Below, one piece after another: positions 22,973-34,860 of a DNA stretch of 64,000 bases. Source of the DNA: Mangifera indica (Eukaryota > Streptophyta > Magnoliopsida > Sapindales > Anacardiaceae); NCBI RefSeq assembly GCF_011075055.1, contig NC_058145.1, positions 2,492,887-2,556,886 on the forward strand. Reading direction: 5' to 3'. The stretch's first letter is position 1; every line of letters begins with the position of its first letter. A model generated the notes under the pieces. The model searched no databases. It saw nothing but the letters and a program-made list of their open reading frames with translations, and was not told the origin of the DNA. The translations under genes were made by a program, and so were the position numbers.

Positions 22973-25604
22973 ATGACTAAGTTACTGTATTTTTTACTCA
23001 CCATAACGTTGTTTCAGCAATTAGGATATGTTATTTCTCGACGAGAGCAAGTTATAACACCACCATTGCCTGTGTTGCCACTGCCATCTTATTCTCAACT
23101 AAAATGGCAACAAAGAGAGCTCATAATGTTCGTCCACTTTGGAGTCAACACATTCACCGACTCTGAATGGGGCACTGGGAAAGAAAACCCAGCTATATTT
23201 AACCCAGTTGGGTTTGATGCGAACCAGTGGATCAGTGCAGCCATGGACGCAGGAGTTTCTCTTGTCATACTAACGGCAAAACACCATGATGGATTTTGCT
23301 TGTGGCCTTCAAAATACACTGACCATTCTGTCAAACTTAGTCCCTGGAAAAATGGAACTGGTGACGTGGTGGAAGAGTTCGTAAATGCTGCTAAAGCTCG
23401 TGGAGTCGATGTGGGATTGTATTTATCTCCATGGGATAGCCATGATCAGAGATATGGCAATGATTTACAGTATAACGAATACTACTTAGCTCAACTGCAA
23501 GAGCTACTCGCCAGGTTGCTCCTTTTTTCTTTACTTTCTGAAAAATAAACAAAAGCTTGAAGAAAGTTGATTGTTTCATCCATTTCATTTGATTATTGTT
23601 AGATATGGAAACTTAAGAGAGATTTGGTTCGATGGAGCCAAGGGTTCAAATGCACCAAACATGTCATATTATTTTTCAGAGTGGTTCGCCATGGCGAAGG
23701 AGTTGCAGAGCTCCATTAACATATTTTCTGATGCGGGTCCGGATGTTAGATGGGTTGGTAATGAAAACGGGTCTGCTGGAAGCACTTGCTGGTCGACCAT
23801 CAATCGCACCTCTCTTTCAATCGGAAATGGAAGCATTGTTGAGTGAGTATTTTTGATTAATTTAAGTCATGCAAATTGATTTCTTTTGAACCTTCTGAAA
23901 TGAGCTGTCTGCAATTATAGCCTAGTTTTTCTCCATTAATTATTATGTTCGGTGGAAATTGGTTACTTGTTAGCTTTTCATCCTTAATTTCTTCTCTCAT
24001 CTTACATTAGAGGTTACAATTCAGCTCGTGAAACTGATATTTCGTCTGCCTCTCCCGGACGAATAGGAACAGGGATAATCCCTTTTTGGTTACAATTCAG
24101 CACGTGAAACTGATATTCGGTCTGCCTCTCCCGGACGAATAGGAACAGGGATAATCCTTTTTCGTTTATTACTTTAATCCTTATATATTAAATTTTTTTA
24201 AAATATTTAAATTATTACAAATATATTATGATATTTAATAAATATTTTATTATTATTTTAATAAAAATGAGGGGAAATTGTAAACAAAAAAAAATTGACA
24301 ATAACAAAAGAATAATAAAATATTCTGTCATTATAAATACTATTTATAAGATTTTAAAGATTAATTATTTATACTCTTATTAATAGTTAATAGATTTATA
24401 AATTTAATAAAAGGAAAATAATTATTAATAGTTTTAATAACGACTCATTATAATTTTTTTGTTAAAAATATTTTTATCATTAATACTTTTAATAGAAGAA
24501 ACTATAAAATAGGCGACGATAAGAGTTTTTTCGTCGTTACAATTTTTTAATGTCAAGAAATAAGGTTTTAATAACTATTTTTTTCTTATTTAAATCATAA
24601 ATTTATTTATTTTTTAACAATATTATAAATAATTGATTGATGAAATTATGAAAATAATATTTATAATAATCATATATTTATCTGTTCATTAATTTACTTT
24701 CGTTATTGCCATTTTTTTTAACTGAAAAATTCTTTCTACAAAGGTGGAAAGAGAAGAAGATTGGTATAGGGATAGGGAAAAATTTTCCCTGTGAAAATAG
24801 ACATAGGGATTAAGGTATGCGGCGATACCAAACCTATTGCCATCTCTAGCTCACATGTGTAACAAGCGCTTGCATTTTGGGACTATTGATTGGTAAAATT
24901 TGTGTTTCTATTTTTGTAGTTATTTAAACACTGGTGATCCAGAAGGGACAAACTGGTTGCCGGCTGAATGCGATGTTTCAATCAGAACTGGATGGTTTTG
25001 GCATATATCAGAATCACCAAAGAAGCTAAGTAATCTACTTGAAATATACTATAATTCAGTGGGGCGAAACTGCGTGATGCTGCTTAATGTGCCTCCTAAC
25101 TCAACCGGGCTAATCTCTGACATTGACGTGCAAAGATTGAGGGAATTCAGAAAGGCCATTGACACAATATTTTCAGAAAATTTAGCTGACAAATGCACCA
25201 TTGAAGCCAGCAGCCAAAGGGGAGGCAAAGACGGCGGTTTTGGCCCAGAAAATGCACTAGACACCGACCATTTATGGACATACTGGGCTCCAGGAGATGA
25301 CAAAAATGAAGGGCACTGGATTCAAATCAATGCTCAAGATCAAAAGGGGTTGAAATTTAATGTGATCAGAATTCAAGAAGCGATTGGGCTTGGTCAGAGG
25401 ATCAAAGAACATGTAGTTTACGTTGATGGCAAACTGGTGGCAAAAGGGAGCACAGTTGGGTACAAGAAACTCCACAGGCTTGAAAATGGAGTGGAATATG
25501 GCCATGTTGTGAAGATAAAAGTCACGAAATCTAGGGCACCGCCTTTAATTTCTTCAATCGGTTTGCATTTTGACCCTTATTGGCACCCAAATGATGGGCA
25601 GTGA
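22973..25604 (+). CDS. FUC1: Plant alpha-L-fucosidase (GH29), copy 1, complete
   Basis: Three exons: 22973-23514, 23603-23842 and 24920-25604, with GT-AG introns; 488 residues. I chose the ATG at 22973 because it starts a hydrophobic signal peptide (MTKLLYFLLTITLFQQLGYV); the frame extends upstream without another ATG. GH29 features: FVHFGVNTFTDSEWG (about 53-67), ILTAKHHDGFCLWPS (99-113), GLYLSPWDSH (148-157), and EIWFDGAKG, where Asp191 is the likely nucleophile, split only by the nearby intron at codon 181. The C-terminal part (FGPENALDTDHLWTYWAPGD) has the look of an F5/8-type carbohydrate-binding fold. It resembles Arabidopsis FUC1 (At2g28100), a secreted enzyme acting on alpha-1,3/1,4-fucose of N-glycans or related glycans. 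Intact as read. A polyadenylation-type AATAAA lies near 25,744. Confidence 0.92.
24014..24165 (+). repeat. 76-bp tandem duplication in fucosidase intron 2
   Basis: TTACAATTCAGCTCGTGAAA... is followed after 76 bp by TTACAATTCAGCACGTGAAA..., each unit ending with a CAGGGATAATCC block. The same pair is at 39,740 and 56,878, so it predates the unit duplications. In the unit 3 copy about 16 bp of the first unit are missing. Confidence 0.9.
24756..24850. mobile_element. Possible hAT-type MITE end in fucosidase intron 2
   Basis: Read on the minus strand the block begins TAGAGATGGCAATAGGTTTG and continues with a GTATCGCCGCATACC palindrome, like plant hAT MITE ends (TAGGGATGGCAATGGG). Copies 2 and 3 of the gene carry longer versions (to 40,600 and 57,760). 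The opposite end was not found. Confidence 0.35.
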
Positions 25605-26194
25605 CCTGAATTACGGCCTTTTCCATTTGTTTTGCATGTGTTTGGGGGCCATGCCCACGCTCTTCTGTTTAATCTCTTTTGTCTTATGTCAACAAAGTGT
25701 AAAGCCATTGTAATGTAGCCAAGGTCACACAAAGCCAAAAAGGAATAAAAGAATATGAGTCTCCAGTATTTCAGCTTGTGGGGTGGGGTAGTTTCTTTTT
25801 ATTTTTCTTCCCCGTGAATTTTCTGTTCATCCTTGTATGACTATCTCTCTCCTAAAAAATTAAAAAGACAAACAGAAAAATCATCAATGATTTAGAGTTT
25901 GAAAAGATTGTTATTTATTATACATCCTATCAATTCTTTATGAATCAAATTTTGAATGTACAATAAGATATTTATATAATATATTACCATGATTAAATAA
26001 ATTTTTATTTTTTTAATTAAAAATCACTTAATAATATTATGATATATCATCTTAATATTTAATTAGATACACAAAATTAATGCACATAATTTTATCTTCC
26101 AATTTTTTTAATATATTTTGAGGCTTGTATCTTTCTTGTACATATGGTAAGATATTTATACGTTAAGGGGTCATTTGGTTCTATTTAATAAAGA
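25605..26194. other. Fucosidase 1 3' UTR and downstream flank
   Basis: Almost identical to 58,517-59,106 in unit 3. It includes the putative poly(A) signal near 25,744, then AT-rich DNA. The identity stops exactly at the 26,195-26,200 junction. Confidence 0.6.
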
Positions 26195-26200
26195 TTATCT

Positions 26201-26944
26201 AAATTTTAGTTTAATTTTAAAAATATATTTATAATAAATAAAAAATTTAAAGATAAAATCGTTATTTAACCTCTTAAACCTTAAAATATTAAAAATTTAT
26301 ATTATTTTCTCTATTTAATTTAAAAAACTAACAATTTTTTTTTCTGATTAAACTTTGAAAACTGAAATTAAATTAAAATGACGTCGTTTTAATAACGAAA
26401 AACAAATCAAACTGAATTTGATCGAGTTTGAGCTTAGTTTTTATGAGCTCGAATTTGAGCTCAACTATATATAAACCGAACCAAGCTAAAGCTTGATTCA
26501 GTTCGAATCCAGCCCTAATGAGCTGATTTATTTATGGTGATTGCGAATACTGGTAGGTTCAAGTTATGTCATGTTAGTTGTGTCTGAAATTGAAATGAAA
26601 ATCTTCGTTATCAAAATTAATAATTTGGTCACCTTCGCTTTCTCTACATAAAAGATTTTTCTTGAAATTATTTTGGGTGTAAATCCTATAAATGAAAAGA
26701 ATAATACTATTATATATAATTGAATAAATAGTTAATGTATTATTATATAATTAAATATTATTTTATTTTTAATTTAAAATTAATAAATTAAATAAGTTAA
26801 CATAATTAAGATTAATGAATAACATAATTAAAATCATATATGGCATGATAAAGATAATAATTTAATAACATTCATGCGTTCTTCAAAATTAGTGTTTAAA
26901 TTAATTTTTCCTCTCATGCACCTGTCAAAAGACATTAATATTAA
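26201..26944. other. Proximal spacer of unit 2
   Basis: AT-rich DNA made of the left part of a Mutator-type MITE, a 130-bp hAT-MITE-like remnant ending CCAGCCCTA at 26,517, and the GAGCTGATTTATTTATGG spacer. It matches 47,090-47,830. No gene. Confidence 0.45.
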
Positions 26945-28596
26945 GGTCAAACGACTTTTTCTATCCAAATATTAGTGTTTTTTCAAATTTTTATTCATTA
27001 ACTTTGAAAAACTTAAATATCCACTCTCTGATAATTTTTGTAATCAGTATTAAAGGTAAAATTATCATTTAATAAAGATATTTAAAAAAACTAAAAATGT
27101 AATCACATTCTCCCTTTAGGTTTAAAATTTTAACAATTTTCTTCTTCTACCCAAGGTTTAAAAAAATATCATTTTTCCCAAGGGTTTCGATGACAATTCT
27201 CTGACGATAATCTCTTCTTCGACTGTTAGTGTTTTCTCTCTCTCTCAGTTTTTCTCTCCCTCTCGACCATCAGTAATGTTTTTAGATATGGACAACTATG
27301 GTATCATTAATTGCATGACTACTTGTTCGATTTGCAATGTGTAAACATCTTAGAGTACAACTCTTACATATTTTGTAAGAAACAAGCCTGATTTCACAGC
27401 AAAAAATGAGCAGAAAATTGTCAATATTTCTACAAGCGTTAGGGTGGGAAACTTCGTTCTAACCAATACGAAATAAAGTTTATTGGCTTTTCTCATTTGA
27501 AATGACAATTCAATCAATTTTTCGCTTGAGTGGGTTGGTCGTTCTTACATAATTTACAGCAAGATAACACCAAAAATCATTAAAATGTGCCGATCTATCT
27601 ATCGAAAGGAAGGAGCAATAAAAATTTCCCTTTATTAGTAGTAGTTCACATGCTGAGGGAATATTTTCAATTTCCGACCTTTGTTCGGCTACACATAGAA
27701 AACGATATTCCTCTTTCAAAAACTCTCCACCGCACAATTATTAGAAGCGATAGTTGTATTATAATCATAAATGGATTAATGAGATGCATTAATTATTACC
27801 ATAATTAATCTTGACATCAAGTGAAATAAGTTACCTAGTATGAGTAGTAAGTAGGGCAAGATAAAATTGACATTTAAAAAAGTATATAAATAAATTAAAA
27901 TATTACTTTATTTTCTCTTTTAGTTTAAAAAATTAATAATTTTTTGTATTTAAAATTTTAAAAACTCATTTTTTCTCTCTAAGATTGATATTTTCCTTCT
28001 TTTTTCTCTGATGCCCTTTCTAGCTAACAACCGACATTCTTTTTCTGTCGTAGACAATGACCTTCTTTCACCAGTGTTCTTTGTCACTCTTGACAACATA
28101 TGATAGAGAAATTGGTCTCAATATTGGGCTTCTTGTTCATTCATCTGTCGGTCTCAATTGATTCGATCCCAGAGAATCTTTCACCTTCATATTAAAAATT
28201 GATTAAAATCGAAGAAGAAGGTCATCATTCAAATCAAAGAAGAAGAATAAGTGTTGACGTGCGCAATTTCACCGAGCATGAGCTCAACCATTAAAGAAGA
28301 GAATTGGGTTAAAGTCGACTCAATCTCAAGTAGAGAGGAAAGCCAAAGACAGAGTATGTTGGCTACAAAGAGAGATCAACAGTCTATAGAGAAGAGGCAA
28401 CTGGAAAGGTTGCAAAAATATGGGGTGGAAACTGTGAAAGGGAAAAATATGTGAGGGTGAGCTGTAATTTGCCAAATGGTAAAGAGAAATCCTAAAATTT
28501 CTAAATAATATTTTTAACCTGATAATAACAATACACCAAACGATAAATATTTCTACTGTCTAACAAATAGATAAATATTTAACAATACACCAGGCC
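26945..28596. mobile_element. Composite Mutator-type MITE block, unit 2
   Basis: Ortholog of 13,970-15,594. The left end is GGTCAAACGACTTTTTCTATCC. The right end is damaged: after ACACCAAACGA, 50-60 bp including a partial repeat of AACAATACACCA replace the normal GGGGTGGGAATAAGTC before GGCC. This looks like a local slippage or repair event. Confidence 0.5.
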
Positions 28597-29069
28597 TTCT
28601 AGAAATCAATAATGACTCATTGAGAGGAGTGGTGTTACTTAATGGTAATGGAGATTCTCCTCGTCCTTTTTCTTTTTTCATGTATATCCTTTACTCTCCA
28701 GTCCTTACCATTCAATAAAGGCCACGCATTTAAGACATGCATTTCCACGTTACCATGTCTTCCCCTTATCTGGATTGGAACTTGGGAATTCACAATTGCA
28801 AATCTGCCACTTTCGAGTCCCTTGATTTTGTGATCGTGTCACCCGACATGCACGACACATCATATTTAGTTACCCTAAATAAAAAATAAATAAAATGATC
28901 AAAATCAAGGGGATTTATACAAAACTTACTGTAACTGCAGGATCAAAATTCATTTTTCGAAATTGAAAATTCTTATGATTGACCACACTTCTGGCTATAT
29001 TTGTGCCACCTTTTATCTGGTAGTAAGTTTCTCTTTGGTCCAATAATCGCCACAAGTTCTGTTAAAGAA
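28597..29069. other. Spacer between MITE blocks, unit 2
   Basis: Ortholog of 15,595-16,029, with the 30-bp segment shared with unit 3 only. No gene. Confidence 0.4.
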
Positions 29070-30300
29070 GGCCAAAATACTATTCCCACCCAAGGTTTTG
29101 TCTACTGTTAGTGATACACACTGGCTTTTGAAAATCAAAAATCTATCTGTTATCCAATTTGTTAAGATTTTTTGTTAATTATAAAGATAAAAAATGTCAT
29201 TTAATTAGTAATATTAAAAACATAAAATTTTAATCCATTTTCTCATTTTACTTTTGAAAACTAACAATTTTTCTCTAAAATTAGTTTTAAAAACTTACTT
29301 TTTCTCCTCTTTTTAGGGTTTTATTATTTTACCAATAATAGTCACCTCTCTTAAATTTCAAAACATTTCAATCCATGACAATGTTTGTTTCATTGTCACC
29401 CAAGACAATGTTTGTTCTTTCTGCAACCTAAGACAAATAAAGACCAACGACCTCATCACTTATGACACCGCACATAACCTTTCAGATTCAATATGGTTTT
29501 CAAACTGATGTAGCAGCTTCAATCTGCAAAATTGTACATGACTATTCTCTGTTTCAAAACCATCATGATTTTATCACAACAGAGTTTCACTGATTGAACT
29601 TTTAACCTAAACAATAGCTTACCGACGCATTGGCTTTGATGGTCATCTTGGATCATCACCTTGTCTAGGAGATATTATGGGTTCGGTCCACTACCAAGGG
29701 CTAATATATTGCATTCGAAAAAGCATTTCAACAACTCCAATCCCTCCATCACAGTGAAGATCCCAACAAAATGTCTCACAAAAAGGATCACAATTGTAAA
29801 TTTGAAAGCCACGTTCGATGCCGATGGCAAAACATCCATAGTCCTGGTTGAAGGGGAGGTGAAGGAGGGATGATGGTAGTGGAGATGTAGCTGAGGTGGA
29901 TTTGCTTGGAGAAGAAATAGAGCTGTGAAAATTGTTGTTGTTCTTAGGAATACTAGGAGAAAAAGGTCGGATTGGCCCTGAGACATTGAAAAAGAATCAA
30001 GATTAAGGAGCTAGTCATCAGAAGGGATGAGATCATAATTAGGATTAGGGTTAGAATTGCTATCAACATTAACGAAGAAAAGGTAAGTTTTTAAAACTAA
30101 GTTTAGGGCAAATTATCGATTTTTAAAAAGGGAGAAATTTTTATTTTTTTTAATATTATTGATTGAATGACGTTTTTACTCTTATAACTATTAGAAAATC
30201 TTAATAAAATTAAATAAGAAATAAGTATTTAAATTTTTAAAAGTTAATACGTGTCATTTTGACAATAATCTAAACCTTTATGGAAATAAGTGTTTAGGCC
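29070..30300. mobile_element. Complete Mutator-type element with gene-like interior (Pack-MULE candidate)
   Basis: 1,231 bp from GGCCAAAATACTATTCCCAC to an inward right end GGCCTAAACACTTATTTCCA. The flanking 9-mers are GTTAAAGAA (29,061-29,069) and GTTTAAGAG (30,301-30,309), 7 of 9 identical. The interior from about 29,370 to 30,060 is less AT-rich and holds a minus-strand open frame of 103 codons (29,986-29,675) beginning MSQGQSDLFLLVFLRTTT. I do not recognise the protein. Units 1 and 3 hold truncated versions. Confidence 0.6.
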
Positions 30301-30756
30301 GTTTAAGAGTTTAAGAATTGTGGGCCTGAAGTTGTGTTGGAAAATGGGTTTGCTAGTCTTCTTTAATGGTGGGTCTGTATTTTGTGATGTAGAAGAGCAT
30401 TGGGATGAGTGGATGGTAAGGATTCTATTTTATAAATTGCATTTGCTAATATATTAGGCTTAAAATAATTAAAGCTTTGGTGATGTTTGTTTTATCCATA
30501 TAATTATATAAATTACATGATTATAGCAGAGGAGCGATTAAAATGTGACCAGTTGTGGCATGATATCCTTGATTATTACTTATGGTCTAATTTTTATGTA
30601 CAGAATATATTGTACAATCAAGAGTTTAGGTGTACATATTATTTACGATCAATATTATGTATACACATTTTTTAGTATACAATAAAATATATAAATGATG
30701 TATTATTATGTAATTAACTGTGTTTAAATTAAGAATAAAATAATACTGAATTTCAT
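30301..30756. other. Segment retained only in unit 2
   Basis: About 450 bp with no counterpart in unit 1 or 3, both of which are deleted across this point. It is probably ancestral, because it contains the right flank and target duplication of the element at 29,070. No gene. Confidence 0.5.
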
Positions 30757-31215
30757 ACTCTAATCTCATTCTCTTGTTACAGCTCATCTAAATTGCAGCC
30801 CAAATCCCATTCCAGCCCAATCAACTCTAACCCATTATTACTCTAGCCCAATCCCATTTCAGCCCATCATTGTTCCAGTTTTTTGTTAATATAGCCCCAT
30901 CCCCTCTTCTAAGCCCAATTCTGTTCCACCCCATTCTTATATTCTTATATTCTTATTATATTTATGTTCCAATTTTATTTATATTTTTATTAGATCTGGA
31001 AGAAGAGCAAGAACACATTCCCATTCCATGGACCTTTCCCCTCCATTTTTCTTTTCCGTTTCCTATTCCTTTTCTTTTTCCTATTCCCACTGCCATTCCA
31101 ATTTCCTTTAGATTCCCACTCCCATTCCCTTTCCTTTTCCCATTCTAATTCTCTTTCCTATTCCCATTCCCATTTCCTTTCCCTTTCCCAATCTCAATCC
31201 CATTCCCTTTCCACG
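30757..31215 (+). repeat. Pyrimidine-rich CCCATTCC repeat tract, unit 2
   Basis: Same tract as 17,640-18,095, with a shorter array of the CCCATTCC units. A plus-strand frame of 92 codons across it is low-complexity Phe/Pro/Ile and not believed. Confidence 0.85.
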
Positions 31216-31596
31216 TGGCCTAGCACATGAAAATTGGTGGGGAAACAACGAGCTCCTTTTTGCACAAATTCGCACCATCCAATCTCTTATGTGTTAAGGT
31301 AAATAACCCTATTGATGACCCCAAAACTAACAACCCTAACCCTCTGAATTCAGGTTTTTCAAAAATCCCTTGTTTTGGTGAGCTATAACACATGTACTGC
31401 AAGGATAGGGAAATGATTAACTCTTGTGACGGTCCTTAAAACCCATGCCCAAAATCTCTTTGAATCAACTTTTTTTTAAAAAACAAACCCCGATTTTTGT
31501 CATTTTTATGAACTATAGCATACAACCCCCAAAGACGAGGGAACGACTGACTTCTTTTAAGCCTAGATTTGTACCTTCCACCCTTCGCACATCAAG
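31216..31596. other. Non-coding block after the pyrimidine tract, unit 2
   Basis: Left part of the block described at 18,096. It is interrupted here by the insertion at 31,602. Confidence 0.4.
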
Positions 31597-31871
31597 ATAT
31601 ATATAATATCCCTCCCTAGAAGTACTATTTATCAAAGGAGAAATGTTACAAATTAATATTCGGAGCGTCTATTTTTTTTTTTTTATCTTTTAAAATACTT
31701 CAACATGAACGCATCACTAAAAGTGTTTAGAAATTATTTTAAGAAAACTGAAAATCTAGAAGCAAACAAAAGTGTATATACTCATATGAAAACTCATCTG
31801 AAAGCATCCGAATACGTGAAGTAATCATATACAACTATACCATCATCTCAAAAAGGTCAAAAGTCGATAAG

Positions 31872-32041
31872 AACATGTCACTTTATGCATGTAATATAAA
31901 CCAGAGATAACCTGCTCCAATCGGATCTACCTACGCTAACCTGACCTTGCCTCGCAACATGCCACTTTATGCATGTAATATAAACCAGAGATAACCTGTT
32001 CCAGTCGGATCTACCTACGCTGACCTGACCTTGCCTCGCAG
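31872..32041. repeat. 84-bp tandem repeat pair inside the solo-LTR-like element
   Basis: Two copies of an 84-bp unit containing ACTTTATGCATGTAATATAA and GGATCTACCTACGCT, which differ at a few sites. The minus frame gives a repeating 28-residue peptide. This is a by-product of 84 being divisible by three, not evidence of a gene. Confidence 0.92.
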
Positions 32042-32699
32042 CTACCTCGATCACCTGTACTTGCAATCATGAAAGAAAAGGAAGTGAGTGATAAAAACAC
32101 TCAGTAAGGGGAAAGAATTAAGTAAACTATTTTCTTTCCTGTTCTAACTCACTCTCGGGACTCAACCTCACTCATAACCCCCATAAGAAATCGAGGGGAT
32201 AATCTAGTTCATCTTTACTATTTGGGTCATACTTTGTCCTATTTGGTGTCTATTTGATACTTTCTGGAAGCTGACTATAGAGATTTGACACTTTTCTAAG
32301 CTTGAGCTCTCTTCCTTTCTCTCACTACACCATTTCTGAATCTGAATTTGAATTGAGCTCTACTACGAGCATGTTTTACTGCGAGCGGACCCTACTGTGG
32401 GTCTATGTCCTACTATGGACGTGCCCTACTACAGGCAGTGTAGTGTAAAGTGCCCCCCATAGTTCATAGCATGCATGCAGGCCTTATATCTTATTAATTT
32501 TACTTCCATCTAAATCTATTCATAACTCACCAGACCATACTCCTGGGACAACCCCTGAATCTTGAGCCCCAAATTTCTTTTCTTGCTTTTCTTTCTTTTC
32601 TTCTTCTTTTCTTTTTCTTTCCTTTCCTTTCCTCTCTTTTCTTTCTTTTCCTTTCCAAAACTGTGAAATACTGTTCACAACCATGTTCATTTGACAGAG

Positions 32700-33200
32700 C
32701 AACCTTCTTTTTCATACAATTTCACAATCCAAACGGTTTCTAATTTATACAAGCTATATATCATTGAAAAGAAGATTCAAAGAGTTTTCCAACAACCTAT
32801 AATAGCTCTCATAATTCATTTCAGTGGCAAAAACTATCTCCTCTGTTTATTTGGTAAAGCAGTCCTTGTGGTTCATATAATATTTAACAGTCCAAATGAT
32901 CCTCAATTCATACAAGCTATATATCACTGAAAAGATAATTCAAAGAGCTTTCTAATAAGATATAATAACACTCATAACTCATTAGATAAGAAAGTCAAAA
33001 TGTGGGATGAAATCAATGACAAAAACTGTTTTCACTGTTTATTTGATAAAACAGTCCTTTTGGTTCATACAATATTTAATAGTCCAAATGATCTCTAATT
33101 CATACAAACTATATATCATTGGAAAGAGGATTCAAAGAGCTTTCCAACAAGCTATAATAGCACCCATGATTCATAAGATAAGGTAGCCAAAACATGGGAC
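32700..33200. repeat. Three tandem repeats of about 160-195 bp inside the solo-LTR-like element
   Basis: Units starting TTCATACAATTTCACAATCC (about 32,712), TTCATATAATATTTAACAGT (about 32,872) and TTCATACAATATTTAATAGT (about 33,063) share TACAAGCTATATATCA, TTCAAAGAG and GTTTATTTG blocks. Such repeats are common in long plant LTRs. Confidence 0.85.
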
Positions 33201-34554
33201 GAACTTAGTGGCAAAATTGTAAATATTATCCAATTCTCTGTCATCAACAAAATCACACACATAGACACCCCAAATGGCAAAACAACATTTCTCAACTTCA
33301 AAATCATCATTTATAATATAGATCCAAGGAACCAAAAGCCTAAAACATACAATATATCAAGGATGATACCTCTTACCTTATTTCAAACCAATTTTTTACA
33401 AGTTGGCTTCCTTTTCCTTGTCTTGCTTCCTTTATCACCAAAATCACCTTAAATTAACACCAAAACATACTAACATATTTATATAACATGCATCCAATAC
33501 ATATATAAGCATAGGTAAAGGGAAAAGGAAGAGATCTTTTGGTTACCAAGGCTTCCAAAGTGCTTCATTTTCTTTTCTTTCCTTACTTGTCTTCCAAAAC
33601 TCCTTCAAATCCGTCATTTTTCTTCAAAAAGCAAAGAAAAAGCATGAAGAAGGCTGTCTTTTCTGGAAGGGATGGGAAAATGATAGAAAAAGTGTAAAGG
33701 TTGCCTTTTTTGACTTTTCTCTCCATATATATATATATATATATCTTTATCTCTTTCTCTTTTTTTCTTTTTGTATTTATATATATATATATATATAAAC
33801 ACACCCATACATATATATATTCAAAATGAGAAATATCTCAAAACAGGATCAAAAGACATAATTACCCCTGAAACATACCTGAGGGTATTACAGTACATGA
33901 GCTCGCTAGTGGTCTTAGAAACCAATTTTGAAACCCCTCAAATCTATGTTTTTTTTCTTTCAAAAATCGTTTTGTTTTCATGGGTTTTAGCACACAATTT
34001 GGATAAATAAATAATGTATTATTATGTGATCAGATAATGATTTTGAATCAAAAATAAAATAATATTCAATTATACGATGATACATCATTTATTTAATTAA
34101 ATTGTGTATAAAAAATGTGAACACATATTATTACTTTATGAATATATAGCTTTTTAATAAATAAATAGGTAATGAATACAATTGAAAAATAATATTATGT
34201 GTTTTCATACAATGTTTCATCTCTCATAAACCATTTTTTTAATGTACTCTAGATGAATTCTGCAAGTATAATGATTGAAAACCCTATAAGTGTGACATGT
34301 CAATTTATTGAATGACTTGACAATATTAGTTGTCATGACAACAATATTTATAATGCTCATTTGGGATATAATTAAGACCATAACTATAATACCAAGATGT
34401 TAATATGAAACAACTATTAAATTTTATGTATGTCACTCACCAAAAACTAATAGATAAATTTGATTTTTACTATCTTTGGCTGCAACAAAGGATGTCCATA
34501 GATACTTGCCCATTAAGTAGACATTATCCACAAAAATTAAAGGACATATGTGAT

Positions 34555-34860
34555 TAGGGCTGGACTCGAACTGAGCCCATTCTAACTTAAGCTCGAGTTC
34601 GGTTTGAACAAACCAACCCTATAAAAGCTCGGTCGATCTCGAGCTCTACTCACCAAAATTTTCAATTAAAAAGTTTAATACAAAACGACGTCGTTTTGAT
34701 CAATATGTATTAAAACAACGTCGTTTTAATAACAAAATAGTTAAAAATTCAGTTTGAAACAAGTCGAGCCGAATTCAAGTCGAGTTTGAGCTTGGTTTCC
34801 ATGAGCTCGAGCTCGAACTCGAGCTCTGTTATATATCAGCTCGATTTGAATCCAACCTTA
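34555..34860. mobile_element. hAT-type MITE, unit 2 ortholog
   Basis: 306 bp, same location and length as 19,145-19,450. Starts TAGGGCTGGACTCGAAC; the right end has decayed to CCAACCTTA. Confidence 0.7.

Larger units (their letters stand above)
5646..26200. repeat. Segmental duplication unit 1 (subtilase + fucosidase)
   Basis: The left limit is where similarity to unit 3 begins: the sequence starting CAGAGTATTGATT near 5,646 recurs at 41,123 with about 110 bp of near identity. The right limit is at 26,195-26,200, where the fucosidase 3' flank (also seen up to 59,112) joins DNA that matches unit 3 near 47,090. It contains subtilase copy 1, fucosidase copy 1 and all the shared intergenic repeats. 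From about 18,600 to 25,900 it is nearly identical to unit 3 (51,350-58,800). In its proximal half it is more distant from units 2 and 3. Confidence 0.88.
31602..33892 (-). mobile_element. Solo-LTR-like insertion, unit 2 only (2,291 bp)
   Basis: Compared with units 1 and 3, where CATCAAGGTACATGAGC is continuous, 2.3 kb is inserted after CATCAAG. On the minus strand the insert starts TGTAATACCCTCAGG and ends GGGAGGGATATTATA, that is TG...TA, with TG...CA the likely original, and short inverted ends (TGTAATA/TATTACA). The 5-bp duplication is GTACA on the right (33,893-33,897) and ATATA on the left (31,597-31,601, two transitions). These are hallmarks of an LTR. No gag-pol is present, so a solo LTR, probably Ty3-type by its TGTAATACCC start, is the best reading. 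The interior holds two sets of tandem repeats and a CT-rich tract. Confidence 0.78.

Noticed and set aside
31878..32066. Frame encoding two identical 28-residue repeats
   Set aside because: Explained by the 84-bp non-coding tandem repeat in the solo-LTR-like element, whose length is a multiple of three.
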